Of a stretch of DNA of 16,851 nt, positions 7,009-13,873 are shown piece by piece. Origin of the DNA: JBMCLJ01 sp048615375 (lineage in GTDB: Bacteria > Patescibacteriota > Dojkabacteria > JAOAGR01); the NCBI GenBank assembly GCA_048615375.1, contig JBMCLJ010000021.1, forward strand, positions 1-16,851, in the 5' to 3' direction. The translations under genes and the position numbers were made by a program. How positions within the stretch are numbered: position 1 is the stretch's first letter; every line of letters starts with the position of its first letter. A model generated the notes under the pieces. It was not told the origin of the DNA. It ran no database searches and saw only the letters and a list, made by a program, of their open reading frames with translations.

Positions 7009-7965
7009 GTGCGCTACTTCCGCTTCGAGAAACTAATCCGTGACAAAATACTTGATGCTATGCCTGGGCAAGAACAATTGCCGATAGGGGTAAGGCATCT
7101 TAACGATGAAGAATTTGTTCACATGCTCCTGCAAAAAGTTATAGAAGAAGCGGAGGAGGCACGTAATGCTCAAGATACTGAACAATTAAAAGAAGAACTG
7201 GCGGATATACAGGAGCTCATTGACAATTTATTAGATGCGTTAAACATTTCTCTTGAAGAATTAAAGTCGTATCAGAATAAAAAGATACAAAAGAATGGAA
7301 GCTTTAAAAAAAGGATTTTCATGCAAGCAAGTGCTATTGAGTCCGATGAACATCCGTGGCTCAAGTACTATCTGGAACGCCCGGAAAAGTACCCGGAAAT
7401 CACGTGTACCATTACTGAACTGAATAAAACGGTGCACGTTACAAATTTTCACACGAAAAAAACCGGAACACTCATTCCTTTAAACAACGATGCGCCCATT
7501 ACAGAAGCTGACATTGCCAGAATTAGCTCGATTTGTGATACTCCTCGAGTTTTTGACATTCTTTTTGCTGAACTCGACGCTTTTAAGGGCAGACGATACC
7601 TGAGTAGTGATGCTGAATACTGGGTTAAAAAATCCAGGGAAAGTTGGTCTAAAAGTGAAAGTTTTGTGTATCTAATCCGCGATGAGAAAGAAAATATCGT
7701 AGGTACTATCGATATCAAATCAACTGATCTTCATAACGGGGAAATCGGCTATTGGGCAAGTGAAAACGACCCTGGTTGGATGACAAACGCCCTTCTTGAA
7801 CTCGTAAAACTAGCTAAAAACGCTGGCTACATGAAAGTGTTTGGTCTCGTCCGCACAATCAATGATCGCTCGATGAAGGTTCTCCAACGAGCTGGCTTCA
7901 CTGAAGTCCCTGCTCCAGAAGACAAAAAGGAACACTATAGAATGTTTGAGCTTGAGCTCGTGTAG
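7009..7965 (+). CDS. MazG-like NTP pyrophosphatase fused to GNAT N-acetyltransferase
   Basis: A 318-residue two-domain protein. Residues 1-104 match MazG-like all-alpha NTP pyrophosphatases of the house-cleaning type. The start MRYFRFEKLIRDKI is the family's usual N-terminus and supports the GTG at 7009. The metal-binding acidic helices are VIEEAEEA (44-51) and EELADIQE (62-69). After a linker without recognised motifs (about 105-160), residues about 161-318 form a GNAT acetyltransferase of the RimJ/RimL style. It has YLIRDEKENIVGTIDI, then GEIGYWA, a degenerate acetyl-CoA loop NDPGWMTNAL (253-262), and NDRSMKVLQRAGF. The first domain would hydrolyse a non-canonical NTP and the second acetylate an amine; how they cooperate is unknown. 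The GerMN gene begins 6 nt downstream. Confidence 0.8.
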   Translation: MRYFRFEKLIRDKILDAMPGQEQLPIGVRHLNDEEFVHMLLQKVIEEAEEARNAQDTEQLKEELADIQELIDNLLDALNISLEELKSYQNKKIQKNGSFKKRIFMQASAIESDEHPWLKYYLERPEKYPEITCTITELNKTVHVTNFHTKKTGTLIPLNNDAPITEADIARISSICDTPRVFDILFAELDAFKGRRYLSSDAEYWVKKSRESWSKSESFVYLIRDEKENIVGTIDIKSTDLHNGEIGYWASENDPGWMTNALLELVKLAKNAGYMKVFGLVRTINDRSMKVLQRAGFTEVPAPEDKKEHYRMFELELV

Positions 7966-7971
7966 TTCTTT

Positions 7972-8628
7972 ATGAAACCCTCTTCTACAAAATACTCAAT
8001 GGAAAATGGAAAGAATACAAAAAAAATACTACTAATCGTTGCAGGAATTATTGTCGCATTTCTTGCCGGTATCGGCATTGGTTTTGCGGTATGGGAAGCA
8101 ACACACGATGATACTCAGGATGAGGAACAACAGGAAAACAGCAACGGAAATGGAGACCAGACAACGCCGACTCCTACACCCACACCTATGGAAACCCCAA
8201 CACCCACACCTACCCCAACTGGAGAAGAAATCGAACTCCAGGTATTCTTCTCCAGGCGACCGGAAAGCAATAATGACTTCGATTTTACTTCTGGAAGAGA
8301 AAGGAATACTACCCGCAAAGATGTAGGCACCTTTGCCATCCAGGAACTCATAGAGGGACCTTCTGAAGATGCGCAGGATCAAGGTTTATATTCACCAATC
8401 GAGCTCCAGGGGGAGTCTAACTGCGATGGCCAGGACTTTACACTATTTGTTGAGCAAAATGGAGAAGCAGTACTGCAATTCTGTAAGGATCTGCAGATTG
8501 CTGGAGTAGGGGACGCAGCGCGTATAGAATCTACGGTAACTGACACCCTGGAGCAGTTCTCGACAGTAGAGACAATCACTATTCTCACGAAAGATGGAGG
8601 CGAGCTGGGTGATCTAAGTGACAGTTAA
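7972..8628 (+). CDS. membrane-anchored GerMN-domain protein
   Basis: A 218-residue protein with a short basic N-terminus and one membrane span (about residues 18-41). An acidic, Asn/Gln-rich stretch and a Thr-Pro repeat stalk (about 64-83) follow, then a GerMN domain (about 87-212). The domain shows the family order: LQVFFSR, then VGTFAIQELIEGPSEDAQDQGLYSP, then a strand pair ending QFCKDLQIAGVGD, then VTDTLEQFSTVETITILTKDG. There is no lipobox cysteine, so anchoring is by the helix, with the domain outside the membrane. GerMN occurs in spore-germination and cell-envelope proteins and also in many non-sporulating bacteria; its ligand is unknown. It follows the MazG-GNAT gene by 6 nt, probably in one transcript. 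An internal ATG at codon 10 is an alternative start. Confidence 0.8.
   Translation: MKPSSTKYSMENGKNTKKILLIVAGIIVAFLAGIGIGFAVWEATHDDTQDEEQQENSNGNGDQTTPTPTPTPMETPTPTPTPTGEEIELQVFFSRRPESNNDFDFTSGRERNTTRKDVGTFAIQELIEGPSEDAQDQGLYSPIELQGESNCDGQDFTLFVEQNGEAVLQFCKDLQIAGVGDAARIESTVTDTLEQFSTVETITILTKDGGELGDLSDS
8166..8220 (+). repeat. Thr-Pro codon repeat in the GerMN protein stalk
   Basis: Near-tandem ACN-CCN codons encode alternating Thr and Pro, interrupted once by Met-Glu. This is a flexible extracytoplasmic linker and a plausible site of length variation between strains. Confidence 0.6.
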
Positions 8629-8636
8629 AAACTTTC

Positions 8637-8642
8637 TATACT
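8637..8642 (+). promoter_or_regulatory. -10 box for the DUF1653 gene
   Basis: TATACT ends 5 nt before the ATG at 8648, a spacing that puts the transcription start at or next to the A of the ATG. It lies inside the longer GTG-initiated reading frame and so favours the shorter protein. No clear -35 is seen. Confidence 0.45.
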
Positions 8643-8647
8643 GGTTT

Positions 8648-8929
8648 ATGTCAGGACACAACACAGAAACTGATCTGGAATCGCAACTACTCAAGGCAGG
8701 ACAAGTGGTTTACGTCGGAGAACGGTATGTACATTATAAAAATCCGCAAAAAACCTATATTGTACGAGCAATAGGGCTTGATGAGCAGAGTGAAACAGTC
8801 TCTATTGTATACCAGGCGGAGTATGGCAAAAAACTCACGTGGATACGCCCTTTGGACAATTTCCTCGAGGCTGTGCACGATCAGGATGGTAAAAAAGTAC
8901 CTCGATTTAAGAAGCGTATCACGCAGTAA
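8648..8929 (+). CDS. DUF1653 domain protein
   Basis: A 93-residue soluble protein with a DUF1653 domain over about residues 17-90. The recognisable order is GERYVHYKNPQKTYIVRAIG, then SIVYQAEYG, then TWIRPLDNFLEAV and finally VPRFKKR. The biochemical role of the family is not known. The frame extends upstream to a GTG at 8618 that overlaps the GerMN stop, but a TATACT -10 box 5 nt before the ATG at 8648 points to the shorter form. The last codon is 6 nt from the end of the convergent HAD gene. Confidence 0.75.
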   Translation: MSGHNTETDLESQLLKAGQVVYVGERYVHYKNPQKTYIVRAIGLDEQSETVSIVYQAEYGKKLTWIRPLDNFLEAVHDQDGKKVPRFKKRITQ

Positions 8930-8935
8930 ATCATA

Positions 8936-9691
8936 TTACCGGCAATTGGGTTCAAAAGTACCTGCAAATTCAAACTGGGAACTCTTCAGGAACTCAGTAA
9001 GTTCTGCCACATCTTTCACGTCAAATTTTGGCTGCATAGGTGTATCAAGTTTTTTTTCGTGGAATATACCTTGTGTGTCCACGTGCACTGTATCTATCCC
9101 TACTGCGTTTGCGCCAACAACATCACGCTCCAGACTATCTCCGATCATCATGACCTCTACAGGTAACATTCCCATTTTATGAAGCGCAAGGAGAAAAATG
9201 TAAGGGTGTGGTTTATCAAAACCCGCTTCTTCACTGGTCACCAGGTAATTTATATATTCAGCGATGCCCAGGGATTCGATTTTTCTCAGCTGAACATGCG
9301 CTGTATGGTCTGTAACAATTGTGATTGGTATATTTTTTGATGCAAGAAATCGTAAGAGTTCTACTGAACCAGGAAAAAGCTGCGCATGCCCCAGGAGGGT
9401 ATCCCAATAGGTATTGTACAGTTTCAGGATTGTGGCTGGCCTGACTGCACAATGGGTTTTCTCAATCAGCCGCTGGAAGTAGAGTACCCGGTTATGTGAA
9501 GCCGCAGTACCTGCCAGCTCACGGGTAATTTCCCGCTTTGAATCCTTGAATAACTGCACAAAGTGGTGAAATGAATCGACTTCGGCATGTTTTTGAATGA
9601 CTTTGTATGTCTGCTTCAATGCGTATTTATTTGCGCTTTGATAATCATAGAGTGTATCATCAAGATCGAATATTACTCCTTTTTTGTACAT
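8936..9691 (-). CDS. HAD-superfamily phosphatase (HAD-IA type)
   Basis: A 251-residue haloacid-dehalogenase-like hydrolase with all four motifs. Motif I is FDLDDT (nucleophile Asp9, acid/base Asp11), motif II is TIVTDHT (Thr127), motif III is Lys160 in GFDKPHPYIF, and motif IV is MIGDSLERD (Asp185, Asp190). A helical cap lies between motifs I and II, about residues 15-105, as in phosphoglycolate phosphatase and YjjG-like nucleotidases. The substrate is not readable; a phosphorylated metabolite or nucleotide is likely. The start ATG is 5 nt after a TATAGT box. The aldo/keto reductase gene ends 28 nt upstream on the same strand. Confidence 0.85.
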   Translation of the reverse strand: MYKKGVIFDLDDTLYDYQSANKYALKQTYKVIQKHAEVDSFHHFVQLFKDSKREITRELAGTAASHNRVLYFQRLIEKTHCAVRPATILKLYNTYWDTLLGHAQLFPGSVELLRFLASKNIPITIVTDHTAHVQLRKIESLGIAEYINYLVTSEEAGFDKPHPYIFLLALHKMGMLPVEVMMIGDSLERDVVGANAVGIDTVHVDTQGIFHEKKLDTPMQPKFDVKDVAELTEFLKSSQFEFAGTFEPNCR

Positions 9692-9696
9692 ACGTT

Positions 9697-9702
9697 ACTA
9701 TA
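9697..9702 (-). promoter_or_regulatory. -10 box of the HAD gene
   Basis: On the minus strand TATAGT ends 5 nt before the ATG, in the short gap after the aldo/keto reductase stop. This would give a leaderless HAD transcript in addition to any read-through. No good -35 is present. Confidence 0.4.
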
Positions 9703-9719
9703 CAGTAATTTGAAGAGTT

Positions 9720-10547
9720 TTACTTGTAATCAAATTCATGATACTCAGGCATGATAATCCGATTACCAGAATCCAGGTTATTCATGAGTTCGAGATCCTT
9801 GAGATCGAGATTCCATTCAAGTGTCTGCAGATTATCTTCAATGTGGCTCGGGTTTGCGGAGCGGGGAACCACAGCCATACCACTTTGCAGTATCCAGTTG
9901 AGAATTACCTGGGACGGCGATCGCTGATATTTTTCCGAGAGCTCCTGGACTATCGGGAGTTTTAAGTCTTCTCCCTGGGCGATAGGGGAGTAGGCGGTGA
10001 TGAGGATGCAATGTTCATCACAAAATGATTTGAGTTCTTTCTGGTTAAACGACGGGTGAAATTCTACCTGGTTCACTGCAACTTCATAGCCTGCGTCGAG
10101 CGCATCCTGAAGGTGGCGGATAGTAAAATTCGATACGCCGTATGCTCGTATAACTCCGCTTTCCCTCAGGTGGTGAAGTGCTTGAAGTGTTTCATCGACT
10201 GGTATGTTTTTATTGGGCCAATGCATCAAAACAAGATCAAGGTATTCTACACCCAGTTCAGCGAGTGCAAGTTGAGCTGCCTGGTATACTTCTGATGTGC
10301 TGAATTGATCAGACCATATTTTCGTGGTAACGAATAGCTCATCTCTCGGAATATTACTTTCTTTGATGGCTTGAGCTACTTCTCTATGGTTATCATACCT
10401 GAAGGCGGTATCAATATGTCGATACCCGACAGCGATCGCATGCTTCACAGCCTGCACACAGTCTTTTCCAGTCACCTGCCAGGTTCCTAATCCAAGTGCG
10501 GGAATGTACACGTTTTCAAGAAGTTTATAAGAAAGTATGTCTGCCAT
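9720..10547 (-). CDS. aldo/keto reductase, 2,5-diketogluconate-reductase-like
   Basis: A 275-residue NAD(P)H-dependent aldo/keto reductase. The catalytic tetrad is complete: Asp46 and Tyr51 in RHIDTAFRYDNH, Lys76 in VTTKIW, and His109 in LVLMHWP. The barrel continues with YGVSNF, NQVEFHP, AYSPIAQG and the cofactor-binding PRSANPSHIEDNLQ segment, in the usual order and near the usual length of 270-285. The DkgA-like subgroup reduces ketones and aldehydes such as methylglyoxal or 2,5-diketogluconate; the substrate here is not determined. An extended -10 (TGT CATAAT) lies 6 nt before the ATG. The gene is divergent from the unknown gene at 10645. Confidence 0.9.
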   Translation of the reverse strand: MADILSYKLLENVYIPALGLGTWQVTGKDCVQAVKHAIAVGYRHIDTAFRYDNHREVAQAIKESNIPRDELFVTTKIWSDQFSTSEVYQAAQLALAELGVEYLDLVLMHWPNKNIPVDETLQALHHLRESGVIRAYGVSNFTIRHLQDALDAGYEVAVNQVEFHPSFNQKELKSFCDEHCILITAYSPIAQGEDLKLPIVQELSEKYQRSPSQVILNWILQSGMAVVPRSANPSHIEDNLQTLEWNLDLKDLELMNNLDSGNRIIMPEYHEFDYK

Positions 10548-10553
10548 TGAGTA

Positions 10554-10562
10554 ATTATGACA
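10554..10562 (-). promoter_or_regulatory. extended -10 promoter of the aldo/keto reductase
   Basis: On the minus strand TGT is followed by CATAAT (10559-10554), ending 6 nt before the ATG at 10547. The TGn element compensates for the lack of a good -35. The expected transcript begins at the start codon. Confidence 0.45.
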
Positions 10563-10644
10563 GAAGCACGGTGAATGTGAAATACGTTTACTGTTTTAGT
10601 TTTGCGATGAGCATTACTTGTGTATTATCCATAGATACGGAAGT

Positions 10645-11034
10645 ATGCAGGATTTCAAACCCCGTCTCAATCATCTCATTCACGATATCCTGATAAGAAT
10701 GATGAAAATGCTTCCAGAAGATGAGACAGCACTCTCCCAACTAATAGAAGACGAGTGGAATATTCTCTGCGATGACTCCAATCTTAAGCGCATTTACACC
10801 TTCGAAGAAAAATCAAACGACCTCACCATAACCCATGAAGGATTCTTCCTAATTTTCCATCTCTCCTACGATGAACTTGAACTCCTCTCCAGAAACCACG
10901 GCACCTTCATCAATTACAAAGACATTGAAGATTTTATCACAAAGTATTCTAAAGATGCAGAATGTAAAGAATCCTTCTACTCTCTCATTCACTACATTCA
11001 CGGCACTCTGACCCAACGCGCAGTACTCTCCTGA
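10645..11034 (+). CDS. unknown acidic soluble protein
   Basis: A 129-residue protein that matches no family I recognise. It is rich in Asp and Glu, predicted mostly helical in its first third (PRLNHLIHDILIRMMKMLPE), with a strand-rich middle (RIYTFEEKSNDLTITHEGFF) and a helical end (ESFYSLIHYIHGTL). No signal peptide or membrane span is seen. The frame opens from a TTG at 10618. The ATG at 10645 is preferred because TATTAT (10623-10628) then serves as a -10 box upstream, but a start at 10699 cannot be excluded. It ends in TGA 71 nt before the hemolysin III family gene, which has its own promoter. Confidence 0.55.
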   Translation: MQDFKPRLNHLIHDILIRMMKMLPEDETALSQLIEDEWNILCDDSNLKRIYTFEEKSNDLTITHEGFFLIFHLSYDELELLSRNHGTFINYKDIEDFITKYSKDAECKESFYSLIHYIHGTLTQRAVLS

Positions 11035-11093
11035 TCGACCATATCCAACCAATCCTCGCATTTCACATACTTCATTCCACGCTTCAAACATCG

Positions 11094-11099
11094 TATAAT
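11094..11099 (+). promoter_or_regulatory. -10 box of the hemolysin III family gene
   Basis: A perfect TATAAT ends 6 nt before the ATG at 11106. TTCATT at 11071-11076 is a weak -35 at the ideal 17-nt spacing. The predicted transcript is leaderless, and no Shine-Dalgarno motif exists. Confidence 0.55.
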
Positions 11100-11105
11100 C
11101 TACCA

Positions 11106-11741
11106 ATGGAACGTCCTTCTATTCGTAGAAAACTGGAAGAAATCTTAAACAGCATAACCCATGGCCTGGGAGTAGCCGGAGGAATTACTGGTCTGGTGTT
11201 ACTTCTTGCATATGCTTCATCCCGTACCTCAGGTGTAATCATCGGTTCTTTCGCGATTTTTGGCAGTTGTGTTATTCTTCTGTACCTCGCGTCAACTTTG
11301 TACCACAGCTTATCTTTTACGAGGGCGAGAAATATCTTAAGAAAAATTGACCATAGTGCAATATTTTTATTGATAGCAGGAACGTATACCCCATTTACTC
11401 TTGCCACAATCAAAGGGACAACTGGTCTTGTACTCCTCGTGTGTATTTGGATCGCAGCACTTGCTGGAATAATTTTTAAGGCCTGCTTCATTCATCGCTT
11501 GCCAATTATTTCTGTACTCCTGTACATCTTCATGGGATGGATAGCGATATTTTTCGCGAAACCTATCGCCAACAACATCCAGACCGCCGGACTCATCCTC
11601 CTCATTGCAGGCGGACTATCCTACACTCTTGGAACTATATTTTACGCCTGGAAAAAACTACCATTCCACCACACAATCTGGCATTTATTCGTCCTTGGTG
11701 GAACAACATGCCATTATATCAGCATGTTTTTTATCGCGTGA
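11106..11741 (+). CDS. trhA: hemolysin III / PAQR-family membrane protein
   Basis: A 211-residue seven-span membrane protein of the hemolysin III (YqfA/TrhA) branch of the PAQR superfamily. It begins with the family's N-terminal NSITHGLG (15-22). It has STLYH (63-67), the IDHSAIFLLIAGTYTPF block (81-97), and closing histidines His193 (IWHLF) and His203 (TCHY), which together form the conserved putative metal site. Bacterial members influence membrane lipid homeostasis; the hemolysin label is historical. Length and motif order are complete. The gene has its own TATAAT 6 nt upstream and a hairpin terminator downstream, and it converges on the HD-domain gene. Confidence 0.9.
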   Translation: MERPSIRRKLEEILNSITHGLGVAGGITGLVLLLAYASSRTSGVIIGSFAIFGSCVILLYLASTLYHSLSFTRARNILRKIDHSAIFLLIAGTYTPFTLATIKGTTGLVLLVCIWIAALAGIIFKACFIHRLPIISVLLYIFMGWIAIFFAKPIANNIQTAGLILLIAGGLSYTLGTIFYAWKKLPFHHTIWHLFVLGGTTCHYISMFFIA

Positions 11742-11784
11742 AAAAATGGTTTGCTGTGTGCAAGAGGAACAAGTGCTGTGAAGC

Positions 11785-11815
11785 GGGAACATGATTATTG
11801 TTCCCTAGGGTTTTT
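11785..11815 (+). terminator. hairpin terminator between convergent genes
   Basis: A perfect 7-bp stem GGGAACA/TGTTCCC (11785-11791 and 11799-11805) with a 7-nt loop is followed after four bases by TTTTT. It lies 43 nt after the hemolysin III family stop. Its last base is the end of the HD-domain stop codon, so it may also shape the 3' end of that transcript, though no T-run exists on the other side. Confidence 0.6.
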
Positions 11816-12404
11816 GATGAAAATCCGGTAGCTTTTTTAAACCTTCCCACCATGAGCTGGAGGGGGTTTTTTCAAGTTCTTTGAGCAATTCTTTCGCTGA
11901 TTGCGTATGAAGCGCTTTTTCTACATTATTGATCCAGTCCTGCGCGAATTCATAGCCCTTTTCCAAATATTCCTTCGCGGTGAACGCCTGTTCAAGATAA
12001 TCCGCGTCCTTAGCTATATCTCCCACTTGAGTTCCAGCGGAATAGCTTGTTCCCGTGTAAAGTCTTTTTATTTCCGCTCCAGCTTCTCCCAGACCATGTG
12101 TCTGTTCTTCAACAATCTCACTTTTATCGGGGAGAGAAATATATCGTTTCGCGACTTTATGCAGATCACCAATCCTGCATTCATCCATGTCGTGGAATAC
12201 CAGCATGCTGCATAATTCATGGGGGTTTGAGTAACCTTCCATATGCCCAAGTATAAAAGCGATTTGGGCAGCGCGGAGACTGTGTTCAGCAACAGAATTG
12301 ATTTCAAAACGATTAACTCCAGCAAGTTTGTATCCTTCGTGTTGAACTCTGCGGAGCATGCCAAGTTCATAAATAAATTTCAGTATGGTTTTTGTAAGAC
12401 TCAT
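11805..12404 (-). CDS. HD-domain 5'-deoxynucleotidase-like hydrolase (YfbR/HDDC2 type)
   Basis: A 199-residue metal-dependent phosphohydrolase with the HD fold. The metal ligands appear in order: His41 in SVAEHSLRAA, His71-Asp72 in LVFHDMDECRIGDLHKVAK, and a later Asp (133 or 135) in IAKDADYLEQA. The R-V-Q-H-E-G stretch before them is also typical. YfbR and HDDC2 proteins remove phosphate from deoxynucleoside monophosphates; that activity is inferred from the group. The gene starts 4 nt after the Dps stop, so the two form an operon. It ends with TAG at a terminator hairpin. Confidence 0.85.
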   Translation of the reverse strand: MSLTKTILKFIYELGMLRRVQHEGYKLAGVNRFEINSVAEHSLRAAQIAFILGHMEGYSNPHELCSMLVFHDMDECRIGDLHKVAKRYISLPDKSEIVEEQTHGLGEAGAEIKRLYTGTSYSAGTQVGDIAKDADYLEQAFTAKEYLEKGYEFAQDWINNVEKALHTQSAKELLKELEKTPSSSWWEGLKKLPDFHQKP

Positions 12405-12408
12405 GACA

Positions 12409-12870
12409 TTAACTGATTGACGCTTTGAGCATCCAGGCTAATTTTTCCTTCTCATGTATAAAGTGCTGGATGATTTCAACAGTACCAGAATCAAGGGCAT
12501 CCAGGCCTTTTTCTGCGACTAATCTTTCCTTCTCTATCAAAAGATGCAAATCCTGAATGGTATCCTGTACCATATCAGCATCTGCAAGCTCGCCATTACT
12601 TTCGGTTAATTCACTGAGTTGTAAATACTCAGTAAAGGTACTTACAGGCTTGCCTCCAAGCGCGAGTATCCTCTCCGCTATAAAATCGATTTTTTTATAG
12701 GCGTCTTCGTACAGTTCTTCAAATTTCTCGTGTAACTCAAAAAAGCTTGGCCCTTTAACATTCCAGTGATAACTGCGCATTTTCTGGAAGTGAACGTGAT
12801 AATTAGCCAGAAGATCGTTTAGTAATTCGATTACTCCACCAATTTTTGACGCGTCATATGTTATTGCCAT
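12409..12870 (-). CDS. dps: Dps-family ferritin-like DNA-protection protein
   Basis: A 153-residue four-helix ferritin-like protein. The Dps intersubunit ferroxidase signature is clear: YHWNVKGPSFFELHEKFEELYE followed by IDFIAERILALGGKP. It supplies His35, His47, Glu51, Asp62 and Glu66. Glu51 stands where many Dps proteins have Asp, a conservative change. Dodecamers oxidise Fe(II) with hydrogen peroxide and store the iron, and some bind DNA. The N-terminus is short, without a lysine-rich DNA-binding tail, so DNA binding is uncertain. TTTAAT 14 nt upstream is a possible -10 box. It is the first gene of the pair with the HD nucleotidase and is divergent from the dehydrogenase gene. Confidence 0.9.
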   Translation of the reverse strand: MAITYDASKIGGVIELLNDLLANYHVHFQKMRSYHWNVKGPSFFELHEKFEELYEDAYKKIDFIAERILALGGKPVSTFTEYLQLSELTESNGELADADMVQDTIQDLHLLIEKERLVAEKGLDALDSGTVEIIQHFIHEKEKLAWMLKASIS

Positions 12871-13057
12871 AAGTTTACTGGGTCATTAAAAAAAGAGATA
12901 AACTCAGAGTCCTACCTCTTCGCCACCATTTTACTACTTTATCAAGCGTCCGTCACCAGCAAGTTCTCAGGTAGTACTACTACTGCACTTGTTTAATTCG
13001 TTAGCAATGTACGAGCACGTCCCTTATACAGGAAATGGTGTTGAACGTGACTTATCA
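12871..13057. other. divergent intergenic region, Dps gene and dehydrogenase
   Basis: This gap separates the minus-strand Dps operon from the plus-strand dehydrogenase. Apart from a weak TTTAAT (12890-12885, minus strand) no strong hairpin, repeat or small gene is apparent. A short frame opening at 12989 only overlaps the dehydrogenase gene in another frame. Confidence 0.4.
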
Positions 13058-13066
13058 TGCTACAAT
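13058..13066 (+). promoter_or_regulatory. extended -10 promoter of the dehydrogenase gene
   Basis: TGC followed by TACAAT (13061-13066) ends 5 nt before the ATG at 13072. The 13-base string TCATGCTACAATA here (13055-13067) recurs exactly upstream of Elp3 at almost the same distance from its ATG. TTGAAC at 13041-13046 is a possible -35 but only 14 nt away. Confidence 0.5.
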
Positions 13067-13071
13067 AAACC

Positions 13072-13854
13072 ATGGCTCATCAAACAGTTCTTATCACAGG
13101 CGCATCCAGCGGAATCGGACTGGAACTCGCGAAAGTTTTTGCACGCGAGAAGTATACCCTCGTTCTGGTAGCGAGAAATCAGGATAGACTCCAGGAGATT
13201 GCAGATGAACTTACCAGAAATTACTCAGCAGACGTTCGTGTAATCACCGCTGACCTCGCGAAACCAGAAGCTCCGGAAGAAATTTTCACAACATTGCTGA
13301 AAAAAGACATACGCATTGATATTCTCGTCAATAATGCAGGATTTACTAATTATGGCTCCTTTCCAACCTTGGACACTACTTAGGAAATAAACCTTGTAAG
13401 GGTAAACATTGAAGCCGTATTGCACTTAACCAGATTAGCACTCCCCGATATGCTAGAACGAAAATCAGGTAAAATCCTCAACGTGGCCTCAACCGCGTCA
13501 TTCCTTCCCGGCCCTCTCATGGCGAATTACTACGCGAGTAAAGCCTACGTACGCTCACTCTCTGAAGCAATGCACCATGAACTTAAAAGACTGGGAATAA
13601 CGGTTTCCTGCCTCTGTCCGGGACCAACTGCCACAAATTTCGGAAAAATGGAGGAAGCGCAGAGCTCCCTTCTGTTCCGCATGAGCACCATGAACGCATC
13701 AAAAGTTGCTGAAGTGGGTTTTCGCGGTCTTATGAACGGAAAAAGAGTTATTCTGCCTGGACTCTCCAACAAGTGTATCCCGCTGTACACCAGACTCATT
13801 CCGAATAGTGTTCTGGTACGGATTGTTGCCTGGCTGCAGGCAAAAAAATCTTGA
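13072..13854 (+). pseudogene. short-chain dehydrogenase/reductase interrupted by an in-frame TAG
   Basis: A 260-codon Rossmann-fold SDR whose codon 104 is TAG (13381-13383). Before it lie the cofactor loop TGASSGIG (9-16) and ILVNNAGF. After it the same frame continues at once with EINLVRVNIEAVLHLTRLAL, NVASTASFLPGPLMANYYASKAY (the catalytic Ser, Tyr and Lys) and CLCPGPTATNF, ending in TGA. There is no frameshift and no other damage, so only one base need have changed. No ATG or ribosome binding site restarts translation behind the stop. TAG ends three other genes here, so recoding is unlikely. Without read-through the product would be a 103-residue fragment lacking the active site. The substrate is unknown; the pattern resembles the YqjQ/DltE group. 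The Trm9-like gene starts 19 nt downstream. Confidence 0.8.
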
Positions 13855-13873
13855 AGTAGTGCAGGTAAGCTCC

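Noticed and set aside
6972..7011. ATG at 6972 as start of the MazG-GNAT gene
   Set aside because: It is not in the gene's frame and its own frame stops after about 23 codons.
8166..8220. Thr-Pro codon repeat as a CRISPR-like or mobile repeat
   Set aside because: The repeats are in-frame codons of a protein stalk with no spacers and no flanking cas genes.
8618..8647. GTG at 8618 as start of the DUF1653 gene
   Set aside because: It overlaps the upstream gene and contains the TATACT box 5 nt before the better ATG; the extra residues are not part of the domain.
11033..11046. GATCGACCATAT-like match to the ATPase operator repeat, before the hemolysin III family gene
   Set aside because: Only about nine contiguous bases match, the dyad partner is missing, and it overlaps a stop codon; chance is the simpler explanation.
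13072..13854. Alternative genetic code or programmed recoding of TAG/TGA
   Set aside because: TAG ends the MazG-GNAT, HD and Elp3 genes, and TGA ends the THUMP, unknown acidic, hemolysin III family and dehydrogenase genes, all at natural protein ends. A single amber codon does not support a changed code.
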